Source: JAFGQJ01 sp964495755
GTDB lineage: Bacteria > Spirochaetota > Spirochaetia > SZUA-6 > DRHE01
Direction of reading: 5' to 3'
Assembly (NCBI GenBank): GCA_964495755.1
Contig: CAZBXU010000076.1
Span: forward strand, 1 to 17,631
DNA length: 17,631 nt
Shown here: in pieces, positions 1 through 6,923 of the stretch
Position numbering within the stretch: position 1 is the first letter of the stretch
How the letters are laid out: the number at the start of each line of letters is the position of its first letter
The notes under the pieces: model-generated
Database searches by the model: none
Told to the model about the DNA's origin: nothing
Seen by the model: only the letters and a program-made list of their open reading frames with translations
Position numbers and translations under genes: made by a program

Positions 1-629
1 TCCGCCGCGACGTATAAGAATATGGACAGAGCGAGGGCGAGCAGCGTCCTGTCTGCAAACAAATCTTTTAGCTGAAGAGGTTCATGGTAGACCGTTCCCT
101 GGGTCGGTTTCTTGGCAATAAGGAAGCTCGAGGCAAGCAGAGCGTTGGCTGCGGCTAAAACCCAGAATACCGAAGTAATGGACAATCTTTCGGTGGCCGT
201 ATAGATCAGAGCCAGCAGGAACGGCCCCGCGGCTGCCCCGGCGCTGAAGAGTGTTTGAGACAGATTCATGATGGAACGTTCCCGATTCGGACTGATGTCC
301 GTCAGCAGCGCCGAAGCCTGACTCTCGATGATGCCTGCCCCGATCCCAAAGAGCAGAAGCGCCGCCGTACGGGCCCAGACACCCTGAAACACCGCGATCA
401 GGCTGAGGGGCAGGGCGATCAAGATAAGCCCGAATGCAATCACCCGCACTTTGCCGATTCTGTCTGCAATGATTCCCGCTGTCACCGAGCTCAAGGGGAA
501 AAAGAAGAAAAGTGCCGAAAGAAGCAGCCCCTGCTGAAGCGAGTCCCCTCCCAGGCGGGTAAGGAAAGAGGGGAACACCTGACCGCTCACCGCCAGAACG
601 AGAATGGCGGTGAAACTGAGGAAGATCAT
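1..629 (-). CDS. MFS transporter, partial (3' part beyond window)
   Basis: Reading the minus strand from an ATG at 629 gives an open frame of about 209 residues that runs off the left edge without a stop. The translation is strongly hydrophobic, with about six membrane segments. It has a typical MFS loop 2-3 signature (AGIIADRIGKVRV, around residues 52-64), followed by glycine-rich helices (LLFGIGAGIIES; LFSAGAAAGPFLL). The ATG overlaps the galM stop as ATGA, so translation is probably coupled to galM. Being next to an aldose 1-epimerase suggests a sugar substrate, but the substrate cannot be read from the sequence. The visible half matches the N-terminal six-helix bundle of a roughly 400-residue carrier in the inner membrane. 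Confidence 0.85.
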   Translation of the reverse strand, partial: MIFLSFTAILVLAVSGQVFPSFLTRLGGDSLQQGLLLSALFFFFPLSSVTAGIIADRIGKVRVIAFGLILIALPLSLIAVFQGVWARTAALLLFGIGAGIIESQASALLTDISPNRERSIMNLSQTLFSAGAAAGPFLLALIYTATERLSITSVFWVLAAANALLASSFLIAKKPTQGTVYHEPLQLKDLFADRTLLALALSIFLYVAA

Positions 630-1666
630 TCAGTGAAGAAACGCTGCACCGTGGTGTGATGATAGGTTTCGCCGGGTCGTAAAACCGCCGTAGGGAACCC
701 CGGTTGATTCACAGCATCCGGAAAAACTTCAGTTTCCAGGCAGAGGGCCGTGTGCTTGCTGAAGGTGGCCCCATCGGCGCCACGAATTCCGGTTAAAAAA
801 TTCCCCGTGTAGAGCTGGACAGCGGGTTTGGTCGTGGAGATCTTCATGCCCCTGCCGCTGACCGGATCGTAGAGCCGGGCAATCGCCGCCAGGGAGGCAT
901 CGTCCTTGTCGGCCACGAAACAGTGATCGTAGCCGACCGGAAGCTGATCGATATCCTGACCTATAGGTTTCTCGGTCATAAAGTCCAAAGCCGTGCCCTT
1001 GACCGGGAGGATCTCTCCGGTGGGAATCAGCTCATCGTTCGCCGGAAGATAACGGGAGCAATTGAGGGAAAGGACATGATCGTAGATTGTTCCGGACCCG
1101 GCGCCGGTGAGGTTCCAGTAGGCGTGATTGGTGAGGTTGATTGGTGTAGCTTGATCCGTCTCGGCCTGGTAATCGAAGGTGAGTTCGTTTTGCTCGTTCA
1201 GGGTATAGGTAACGGTGACCGCCAGGTTTCCCGGATACCCCTCCTCTCCATCGGGGCTGGTGTAGGAAAATAGGACGCCGATCCGATCGTTTTCCTGAAG
1301 CTCTTCGGCGCTCCAGACCCGCTTGTCAAAACCCACCTTCCCACCGTGCAGATGGTTTGTCCCGTTTTCGTTGCAGGCCAGGGTGTACGGTTTCCCGTCC
1401 AGTTCGAAACGTCCGCCGGCGATACGATTGGCAAATCGTCCCACCAACGCACCAAAGTAGGGATGTCCGGCCAGGTATCCCTGCAAGTTGTCGAAGCCCA
1501 ATGTGATCTCACCGATCTTTCCCTGCTTATCCGGCATACACAGGGAGGTAAGAATGCACCCATAGGTGATTACCGAAGCAGTCATGCCTCCGGAGTTTTT
1601 CAGGGTAAAGGAGTCGACCTTCTTTCCGTCTGGGGCGGCTCCGTACAATTCGCGTCTCAGTTCCAT
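626..1666 (-). CDS. galM: Aldose 1-epimerase (mutarotase)
   Basis: This 346-residue protein has the usual GalM length and all the family landmarks in order: GRFANRIAGG near residue 76, NHLHGG with His107, NLTNHAYWNL with His181, YDHCF with Asp247, and CLETEVFPD with Glu311. His107, His181 and Glu311 correspond to the catalytic and substrate-binding residues of galactose mutarotases. The enzyme interconverts the alpha and beta anomers of free aldoses in the cytoplasm. The start is supported by a GAGGAG ribosome binding site a few bases upstream. Its stop overlaps the start of the downstream MFS transporter, which suggests sugar uptake and anomer conversion are co-expressed. Upstream, only 16 bases separate it from the PIN-domain relic. 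Confidence 0.95.
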   Translation of the reverse strand: MELRRELYGAAPDGKKVDSFTLKNSGGMTASVITYGCILTSLCMPDKQGKIGEITLGFDNLQGYLAGHPYFGALVGRFANRIAGGRFELDGKPYTLACNENGTNHLHGGKVGFDKRVWSAEELQENDRIGVLFSYTSPDGEEGYPGNLAVTVTYTLNEQNELTFDYQAETDQATPINLTNHAYWNLTGAGSGTIYDHVLSLNCSRYLPANDELIPTGEILPVKGTALDFMTEKPIGQDIDQLPVGYDHCFVADKDDASLAAIARLYDPVSGRGMKISTTKPAVQLYTGNFLTGIRGADGATFSKHTALCLETEVFPDAVNQPGFPTAVLRPGETYHHTTVQRFFTE

Positions 1667-1682
1667 AAATGTCTGCTCCTCT

Positions 1683-2138
1683 TCAATCTTGATGGCTAGG
1701 TTTTGACAGGTCGGTGATTACCATGTCGCTTTCCAGATCTTGGAAATAAGTCGGATTGAATGTGGCAATTGCCCCTGCTCCGACCGATCTCAGGATCTGC
1801 AGAACAAAAGCATCGTAGGATCGCCCGCTCACAACGGATGCCATGGCGAGGGTCTCAATAGTCGTCCAGATGCTTTTCGAATCGAATCTAGGGATGATCA
1901 TATTAGCCTGGACCGTTGCGGTCAATAGGTCCCTGGCTTCGGAGGGAGATACACGGAGGTCTCCAGGTAATCTCGTCAGAACCGCGTACGATTCGAGAAC
2001 CGGGTGGTGAGCGGCCATCAGTTGATGTTTTGCTATATTTTGCACCAGCCAATTTGCAGCTAGCGCATGATAGGGATGATTTGCATGCACCCCCGCAACG
2101 ATGGAGACAGGTGTGTAGAAAAAAAGAAAGACCCGCAT
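1683..2138 (-). pseudogene. PIN-domain (VapC-like) gene, 5' end destroyed
   Basis: The frame (up to 151 residues) resembles a VapC-type PIN ribonuclease from about residue 11 on: IVAGVHANHPYHALAANWLV, then HPVLESYAVLTRLP with the conserved Glu49, then GRSYDAFVLQ with Asp109, then a FNPTYF ending. The first catalytic Asp, normally in an N-terminal F-L-D-T motif, is missing; the frame reads FFYTP there. The apparent start codon and first residues (MRVF) are formed by the stem of the hflC terminator at 2127-2153, so they are unlikely to be a native start. No antitoxin lies upstream, because hflC ends there. I read this as an orphaned, 5'-truncated toxin relic. A translated but catalytically dead protein cannot be excluded. 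Confidence 0.65.
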
Positions 2139-2153
2139 CTGAAGCGGGTCTTT
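2113..2153 (-). terminator. Intrinsic terminator of the hflK-hflC operon
   Basis: A perfect 10-bp inverted repeat (AAAGACCCGC at 2127-2136 and GCGGGTCTTT at 2144-2153) has a 7-base loop. On the minus strand it is followed by a U-rich run (TTTCTTTTTTTC). It begins 20 bases after the hflC stop, the normal place for a rho-independent terminator. Confidence 0.92.
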
Positions 2154-2172
2154 CCATCAGTATGCTGTGGGA

Positions 2173-3156
2173 TTACCGGCCCTGCTGATCGTAGAGGTAC
2201 TTGAAGTACTCCGGTTCGGTGGTCAGGGTCTTGCGGAACTTGGGCAGCAGGGTCCGGTAAGAGTCTATGGCCTTCCAGAACTCGTAGAAATCCGGGTTCC
2301 GGTTGTAGGTGTTGGCGTAGATCGCCGCCGCCCTGGCGTCGGCCCCACCCTTGATGGTCTGGGCTGTCCGGTAGGCGCCTGACTGAATCGAGAGCAGCTC
2401 CCGCTGCATCTCACCCATGATCGCCGCCTTCTTTCCTTCCCCGTCGGAGCGGAAGGCCTGGGCTATCTGATTCCGTTCAGCGATCATGCGCCGGTACACG
2501 CTCTCGGTGAGCTCGTCTGAGTACTTGATCTGGCGGACGATGATGTCGATCAGCTCGATTCCGTATTGGGGGGTGATGATACTGGATTCATCGAACACCT
2601 CCGTGGAGAGAGCGGCACGGCCTATCTGGATCTCCTCGTAGATGATGGTGGTGTCGATGCCGAGGGTTTCCGCCGCCTGTCCCTCGATCTCCGTTCCCGC
2701 CTGATAGACGCTGGGTCTACTGATCTCGTTGATCACATTCGAGTTTCGCACCGCCTCCACCAGGGAGTTCCGGGAGATGATCTTGCGCACCGCGGAGTCG
2801 ACAACGTCGTCAAGACGGGAGTGAGCACCGGTGATCGTACCGACAGATTCGTAGAACAGCTTGGGATCGGTGATCTTCCAGCGGGCGGTGGTGTCCACCC
2901 AGATGAACTGGTTCTCCTGGGTGGGTATTCGCTGGGATTCCCCGTCCCAGGCCAGGATCTTCTTGGGGAACTTGTTCACGTTGTCCACGAAGGGAACTTT
3001 GATCTTTAGACCGGCCTCCAGGTCAATCGAGATGATGCGGCCGAAGCGGATGACCACAGCCTGCTCCCCCTCCTCAATTACATAAAAAGGTCCGGTAATC
3101 AGAAAGAGGATGACGACTACGGCTATGACGACTAAAACTGTAATTGTCTTTTTCAT
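2173..3156 (-). CDS. hflC: HflC, membrane protease modulator subunit
   Basis: This 327-residue protein has one N-terminal membrane anchor (about residues 5-24) followed by an SPFH/band-7 domain that begins YVIEEGEQAVVIRFGRI. The second half is charged and helical (MIAERNQIAQAFRSDGEGKKAAIMGEMQ), as in stomatin/HflC proteins. HflC forms a large membrane assembly with HflK that encloses or regulates the FtsH protease in other bacteria. The start has an AGGAGGT ribosome binding site six bases upstream and overlaps the hflK stop as ATGA, so the two subunits are translationally coupled. The C-terminal FYEFWKAIDSYR segment is typical of HflC. Neither ftsH nor hflX is in the window. Confidence 0.95.
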   Translation of the reverse strand: MKKTITVLVVIAVVVILFLITGPFYVIEEGEQAVVIRFGRIISIDLEAGLKIKVPFVDNVNKFPKKILAWDGESQRIPTQENQFIWVDTTARWKITDPKLFYESVGTITGAHSRLDDVVDSAVRKIISRNSLVEAVRNSNVINEISRPSVYQAGTEIEGQAAETLGIDTTIIYEEIQIGRAALSTEVFDESSIITPQYGIELIDIIVRQIKYSDELTESVYRRMIAERNQIAQAFRSDGEGKKAAIMGEMQRELLSIQSGAYRTAQTIKGGADARAAAIYANTYNRNPDFYEFWKAIDSYRTLLPKFRKTLTTEPEYFKYLYDQQGR

Positions 3157-4139
3157 TGGGTACCTCCTGCGGAAGCGGATCCGAGAGCCTTGAAGGGGAT
3201 GAAGTTACCCAGGTTCTTGTCGATCAGGTCGACATTCTCGGCGTCCTTGAACACCTCTTCGAACATCTCGTAGTACAGACGGGTCCGGGTGACTCCGGGA
3301 CTGCGGTTGTACTCGTCCAATACACGGGCGAAACGGGACACATCACCTTCCGCCCTGTTGACGCGCTCGATGGCGTAGCCTTCGGCCTCCTGTATCAGCT
3401 GTTCCGCCTGGCCCTTGGCTTTGGGGATGGCCTGGTTGTAGGCTTCCTGACCTTCATTGATCAGGCGGTTTCTGTCCTGGATGGCCTTGTTGACATCCTC
3501 GAAGGCTTCCTGCACCGGACCGGCTGGGGGCACGATGTTCTGGAGCTTCACCGTGGTGACCCGGATGCCCAGCTCGTACTTGTCGAACAGCTGGTTCATC
3601 TTGTCCTGGCCATGAGCTTCGATGTTGGCCCGCTCGGCACCGATGACATCGAAGATCGCCCGGTCCCCGACCAGCTCGTTGATCACCGATTGACTCATGT
3701 CCCGGATGGTCTTTTCCTTATCCTGAACCTTGAACAGCCAGTTAAAGGCATCCACGATGCGGTACTGGATGATCCACTCCACATCCACGATGTTCAGGTC
3801 TCCGGTGAGCATTATCGACTCGCCGGGGAAGTCCTGAGCCGCTCGGATGGTGGTGATCCCGGGGCGGTCGGTCCGAAAGCCGAACTCGTGTTTCAGAACG
3901 ACCTGGGTCGGTACGTTGTAGTTCTTCTCGATTCCGAAGGGGAGCTTGAAGTGCAGACCCGGTTCGGCCATTCTGTTTAAGCGGCCGAACAGCAGCACCG
4001 CAGCCGTTTCCTGCGGGTCCACTACGAAGAAACTGGAGAATGCCGTGATCAACGCCAGGATGACTACGACCACGATGATGATCGCTTTCGGTGTCACTTG
4101 TTTGGGCATTCGTCCAGGAGATACGTCACGTTCTGACAT
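3153..4139 (-). CDS. hflK: HflK, membrane protease modulator subunit
   Basis: From the ATG at 4139 the product is 328 residues. It has a short charged N-terminus, one membrane helix (about residues 18-38), then an SPFH domain (FFVVDPQETAAVLLFGRL) and a long helical region (QEAYNQAIPKAKGQAEQLIQEAEGYA). The frame stays open upstream to 4226, but the ATG at 4139 is preferred: an AAGGAGGG ribosome binding site lies at 4143-4150, and the extra upstream residues look unlike a protein start. It lacks the long Gly/Pro-rich N-terminus of enterobacterial HflK, which is common outside Proteobacteria. HflK partners HflC in a membrane complex around FtsH. It is the first gene of a two-gene operon. Confidence 0.93.
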   Translation of the reverse strand: MSERDVSPGRMPKQVTPKAIIIVVVVILALITAFSSFFVVDPQETAAVLLFGRLNRMAEPGLHFKLPFGIEKNYNVPTQVVLKHEFGFRTDRPGITTIRAAQDFPGESIMLTGDLNIVDVEWIIQYRIVDAFNWLFKVQDKEKTIRDMSQSVINELVGDRAIFDVIGAERANIEAHGQDKMNQLFDKYELGIRVTTVKLQNIVPPAGPVQEAFEDVNKAIQDRNRLINEGQEAYNQAIPKAKGQAEQLIQEAEGYAIERVNRAEGDVSRFARVLDEYNRSPGVTRTRLYYEMFEEVFKDAENVDLIDKNLGNFIPFKALGSASAGGTQ

Positions 4140-4344
4140 AATCCCTCCTTGTACTTGATGGTTTCCAGCCTGGTCAAAACCACGCGGCTGGTTCGAACTT
4201 GAAATTCCGGAATACTCTCGACGCAATACGTCTCGGACAAATCATCGGTTAGACTGCAAACTGGAATCCTTTTTACAGTTATCCATATCGCAACCTTCGG
4301 TTGCGATGTCCTACGTAATATAGTACTGATCTCCTGCGCAACGG
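4140..4344. other. Leader region of hflK carrying one REP-like palindrome
   Basis: This stretch lies between hflK and the SDR fragment, both read on the minus strand. It should contain the hflKC promoter, but I could not pick a convincing -35/-10 pair. A short frame spanning 4094-4348 on the minus strand reads through it but has no recognisable protein character. The only clear structure is the palindrome at 4285-4309. Confidence 0.6.
4285..4309. repeat. REP-like palindrome, short form
   Basis: ATCGCAACC (4287-4295) and GGTTGCGAT (4299-4307) form a perfect 9-bp inverted repeat around a TTC loop. The outer bases (CATATCGCAA at the left, TTGCGATGT at the right) match the palindrome at 4648-4692. 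The two differ mainly by an internal insertion of about 20 bases in the other copy. It sits in the hflK leader. Confidence 0.7.
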
Positions 4345-4650
4345 TCAAGCTGAGGGGCTACCACAACGTGTAACCCCCATCATTTTTCCCACTTCGCGGG
4401 CGCACAAAAATGGTCCGTTCACGTTCGTTTCGATCAGGAAGGACCAGTTCTCGAGAGTTGTCTCTTCGGGCGGAAGATTCTGGCGCTCCGTTGCGGCGGT
4501 ATCCTCCAGTTCATCGATGTGCCGGGAAACGATCACCAGGTGAGCCCCCGCTTCGGCCAGTGCGGCGGCAAAAGCCTTCCCCAGTCCCCGGCTCGCACCG
4601 GTGACGATGGCTATTCTGTCTTGGAGAGATAGAAGCTCAGTCAGGCTCAT
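4345..4650 (-). pseudogene. Short-chain dehydrogenase (SDR), internally deleted N-terminal fragment
   Basis: From an ATG at 4650 the frame gives 101 residues. It starts as a classical SDR: DRIAIVTGASRGLGKAFAAALAEAG, with the TGxxxGxG cofactor motif at residues 17-24. It then jumps from HIDELEDTAA to LENWSFLIETNVNGPFLCAREVGKMM. The second piece normally follows the NNAG motif some 60 residues further on, so NNAG and its surroundings are deleted. After KMMG the frame turns into unrelated residues and stops. The catalytic Ser-Tyr-x-x-x-Lys part is absent, so it cannot be a working enzyme. The ATG coincides with the edge of a REP-like palindrome and has no ribosome binding site. It lies about 80 bases downstream of the oxidoreductase gene, in the same direction. 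Confidence 0.8.
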
Positions 4651-4692
4651 ATCGCAATCTTCGCTTCGCAGCCGAAAGGAAGATTGCGATGT
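4648..4692. repeat. REP-like palindrome, long form
   Basis: ATCGCAATCTTC (4651-4662) pairs perfectly over 12 bp with GAAGATTGCGAT (4679-4690). The 16-base centre can itself fold further (CTTCG against CGAAAG). It shares the outer CATATCGCAA and TTGCGATGT ends with the shorter copy at 4285-4309. It lies between the oxidoreductase stop and the SDR fragment. Its left edge supplies the ATG of that fragment when read on the minus strand. Confidence 0.75.
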
Positions 4693-4729
4693 ATTCTTCC
4701 AGCAAGCTGTCATCATAATAACGAACGCT

Positions 4730-5764
4730 TCAATACCGCACCGTGGCGGGTGCGCCGGTAGAGGCGGATTCCATGATCGCCAGGACAACCTTGGTGACAT
4801 TCAACCCGTCCTCAAGATTTGCCTGTACCTCTTTGCCGAGGAAAAGGCAATCCACGAAGTCCCTGATGCTTTCGTAGGCAAAACCAACATGCCTGTCCCG
4901 TACCCGGGGCTTGACCAGACAGTCGGGGTGGTCGGTTGAATCCTCCAGGTAGCGCTCGATCATCTGGTTGTTGGTGAGGTCCATATTGATCATTCCCTTG
5001 CTGCCCAGGATGTTCACCTTGATATCGTTGACCGAAGGGTGGGTGTTCGGGATGATCCAGTTGTTTTCGATGGTGGCCACGATCCCGGAACGGAACTCCA
5101 GGACACTCTGGTAGAGGTCCGGGACATCGACGCCCCGGCTCTTCAAAACCGAGGAACGGGAAACCGAGTACACCCGCTCGACTTCATCCTCGAAGAGAAA
5201 ACGTAGAGAATCCACCGTGTGGCTGCCCAAAAACCACAGAATCGAGCTCTTCTCCGCCCACGAGAGCATCTCAGTGGGAACGGAAATCGTGTCATTCAGC
5301 CGAAAATAGGCCGATACGATCCTGCCCAGCTTTCCTTCCGCGATGTTTTGTCTGGCGATCGCCAGGGGCGGATTCCAGCGGGCGTGAAAATCCACCATAA
5401 ATGTGATCCCTGCCTTGCGGACCGCCTTGGCGACAGCTTCCGCGTCTTCCAGTGTGGTGGCCAGAGGCTTTTCCGTGATGATGTGTTTTCCCGCCTCCGC
5501 CGCAGCCACGATGGGATCCCGATGCGCGAAGTCAGGGGTAACCACCGCCACCGCATCTATGCCCGGATCTGCTGCCAGATCTCGGAAATCCGTGTAGACC
5601 CGTTCGGCGCCATACGCTTGCGCTACCTGCTTTGCCCGCTTGGAATCGCGGTCACAAACCGCGGCCAAAGCGGCGTAGGGGTGATTCGAGTAGATCTCTG
5701 CATGCACCTCCCCCCAAAGTCCCACGCCGATCACGCCGAAGCGAATAGGATCCTTCACCTTCAC
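4730..5764 (-). CDS. Gfo/Idh/MocA family NAD(P)-dependent oxidoreductase
   Basis: This 344-residue protein shows the two-domain Gfo/Idh/MocA pattern. An N-terminal Rossmann fold has FGVIGVGLWGEVHAEIY (residues 9-25), and the EKPLA motif at 98-102 carries the conserved Lys. A C-terminal domain follows, with SSILWFLGSHTVDSLRFLF holding the family's catalytic-type His. Members oxidise or reduce sugars, inositols and related polyols with NAD(P); the substrate cannot be read here. The start is a GTG: 5764 overlaps the cyclase stop (GTGA), and a second GTG at 5758 is better spaced from the GAGG upstream. Either way, translation is coupled to the cyclase gene. It is the last intact gene of the minus-strand catabolic operon. 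Confidence 0.9.
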   Translation of the reverse strand: MKVKDPIRFGVIGVGLWGEVHAEIYSNHPYAALAAVCDRDSKRAKQVAQAYGAERVYTDFRDLAADPGIDAVAVVTPDFAHRDPIVAAAEAGKHIITEKPLATTLEDAEAVAKAVRKAGITFMVDFHARWNPPLAIARQNIAEGKLGRIVSAYFRLNDTISVPTEMLSWAEKSSILWFLGSHTVDSLRFLFEDEVERVYSVSRSSVLKSRGVDVPDLYQSVLEFRSGIVATIENNWIIPNTHPSVNDIKVNILGSKGMINMDLTNNQMIERYLEDSTDHPDCLVKPRVRDRHVGFAYESIRDFVDCLFLGKEVQANLEDGLNVTKVVLAIMESASTGAPATVRY

Positions 5765-6444
5765 ACCTCTTCCTCGAACACGATTCGGGCCGGGGCACCT
5801 GAGGTGCCGGCCACAGAGAGGGGAAGGCAGTACAGCATGCCTCGGTCGCCCTCGATCTGATCCAGATTCACCAGGGGCGCCACCAGAAGCGTCCCTTTTT
5901 TAAACATCATACCGAGAAGCCCACCTTTCTCCTCGACAACGTCTTCGGACCAGGAGCTTTCCAGACAGGGAATGTCGAAACCGCAGATGGAAGGCTCGTG
6001 CTCCAGGATCCACTCGACAGCGCTCCGGCTGAAATTGGGACACCGCAGAACATATCCCGGTTTGTTCCAGTGAATCCCCCAGCCGGTATCGACAATCAAT
6101 GCCTCGCCTTTCAGGATTCTTGGGGAGTGAGCCGCCAGGACAGTATCGTCCACCACTGTTTTCTCCGGCTGTCGGGGTAGACGAATGATGGTGGCAGGTT
6201 TGATGAAATCGGTGATCCCATACTCCTCGAGAGTCTTTCCCTCCTTGAGTATGTGGGAGCCGGCCTCGACGTAGGTGCCGGAGATCGTCGACAGGGTGAT
6301 CTTCGACGCAAAGAACTCATCCTTTTCCACCGTGGCGATCGTTTCGATCTGCACGGGTGCAATGATCTCCTCCAATCCCGGGAGAGCCTGGTATGACCAG
6401 AGTCCGTTTTCCAGTTTGCCACTCAGATCATGGTAACGTTTCAC
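5761..6444 (-). CDS. Cyclase-family protein (KynB/kynurenine formamidase fold), divergent metal motif
   Basis: From the GTG at 6444 the product is 227 residues. It begins YHDLSGKLENGLWSY and contains the family's later elements (EALIVDTGWG near 114-123; SICGFDIPCLE near 152-161). The family usually binds metal through H-x-G-T-H-x-D-x-P-x-H. Here the matching stretch reads ISGTYVEAGSH (residues 54-64), so both leading His are Ile and Tyr, Asp is Glu and Pro is Gly; only the last His remains. Known relatives hydrolyse cyclic or linear amides, for example kynurenine formamidase and isatin hydrolase. The GTG start is chosen because AAGGAGG lies five bases upstream; the frame extends to an ATG at 6492 without such support. 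It is coupled to the oxidoreductase downstream. Confidence 0.82.
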   Translation of the reverse strand: MKRYHDLSGKLENGLWSYQALPGLEEIIAPVQIETIATVEKDEFFASKITLSTISGTYVEAGSHILKEGKTLEEYGITDFIKPATIIRLPRQPEKTVVDDTVLAAHSPRILKGEALIVDTGWGIHWNKPGYVLRCPNFSRSAVEWILEHEPSICGFDIPCLESSWSEDVVEEKGGLLGMMFKKGTLLVAPLVNLDQIEGDRGMLYCLPLSVAGTSGAPARIVFEEEV

Positions 6445-6448
6445 AGTT

Positions 6449-6456
6449 GCCTCCTT
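6449..6456 (-). promoter_or_regulatory. Ribosome binding site fixing the cyclase GTG start
   Basis: AAGGAGGC on the minus strand lies five bases before GTG at 6444. It is the strongest ribosome binding site near this gene and argues against the upstream ATG at 6492. Confidence 0.8.
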
Positions 6457-6488
6457 ACAGGTTCGTACTTGGCGCCCCGCACAAGCCG

Positions 6489-6743
6489 TCATTTAGCCGT
6501 GTATCCGCCGTCCACTGGAAGAGTCGCTCCGGTTATGAACGAGGCTTCCTCGGAAGCTAAAAAAAGCACCGCCTGAGCGATCTCCTCCGGTTGAGCGAAA
6601 CGTCCCAGTGGATGCCGCGCGGCGATCACATTCTTTCCGGGAGAGTGAAAGGAGATCACCATGCCCGTGCTTTTATAGTAAATTTCGCTCAGTTGATTGA
6701 GAATTTTAGGATTTTGAAGGTAGTCGAGAAAAAATTGGGCCAT
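6489..6743 (-). pseudogene. Chimeric ORF: sensor-like N-terminus fused to an SDR C-terminal tail
   Basis: The frame encodes 84 residues of two origins. Residues from about 43 to 84 are a textbook SDR C-terminus: HPLGRFAQPEEIAQAVLFLAS, then SFITGATLPVDGGYTAK. Residues 1-40 (FLDYLQNPKILNQLSEIYYK, then STGMVISFHSPGKNV) do not belong to an SDR. They resemble the opening of a PocR-type ligand-sensing domain found in AraC-like regulators; that match is by eye only. The simplest reading is a deletion that joined the start of a regulator gene to the end of an SDR gene. A TTGACA -35 box lies upstream, but no ribosome binding site is visible. The frame ends 45 bases before the cyclase GTG, so it may still act as the operon leader. 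Confidence 0.7.
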
Positions 6744-6761
6744 GGGTTGAGTGCTGCACTA

Positions 6762-6791
6762 AGAGTAGCGAAACTGCCCTTTTTCTGTCAA
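6762..6791 (-). promoter_or_regulatory. Sigma-70-type promoter candidate for the minus-strand operon
   Basis: On the minus strand a perfect TTGACA (6791-6786) is followed after 18 bases by TACTCT (6767-6762), a weak -10. Transcription would begin around 6755, just upstream of the chimeric ORF at 6743. Confidence 0.45.
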
Positions 6792-6814
6792 GAATCGATC
6801 GGCCTGAGAGCGCT

Positions 6815-6859
6815 TTGCAGATCCTTTAATTTTTGCAGAAATTTCTTTGTTTATTGCAG
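6815..6859 (+). repeat. Three direct TTGCAG repeats (possible operator array)
   Basis: TTGCAG occurs at 6815-6820, 6833-6838 and 6854-6859, with 18- and 21-base steps, close to two helical turns each. The third copy overlaps the candidate -35 of the plus-strand operon. Spaced direct repeats of this kind suit an AraC-type activator, but no binding is shown. Confidence 0.35.
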
Positions 6860-6923
6860 TGAGGATCATCCCCTCCTATGTTATAAATAGATAAGTCAAA
6901 AATTGTAAGCACGGAGGTAAAAG

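Larger units (their letters stand above)
6744..6923. promoter_or_regulatory. Divergent control region between the two catabolic gene sets
   Basis: This AT-richer stretch of 180 bases separates minus-strand (6743 and below) and plus-strand (6924 and above) genes. It holds a minus-strand promoter candidate, three TTGCAG repeats, and a plus-strand candidate: TTGCAG at 6854-6859 and TATGTT at 6877-6882, 17 bases apart, a weak match. The plus-strand gene has GGAGGT at 6913-6918. No gene is visible here. Confidence 0.6.

Noticed and set aside
3144..3980. 278-residue plus-strand open frame opposite hflK
   Set aside because: It is fully antisense to a clear SPFH protein, has no family character or ribosome binding site, and arises from codon bias of the real gene.
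4140..4226. Upstream extension of hflK to 4226
   Set aside because: A strong AAGGAGGG site directly precedes the ATG at 4139, and the extra 29 residues have no HflK character.
4651..4800. Extension of the SDR fragment upstream to an ATG at 4800
   Set aside because: The added residues overlap the 3' end of the oxidoreductase gene and read through the palindrome; SDR similarity starts only near 4650.
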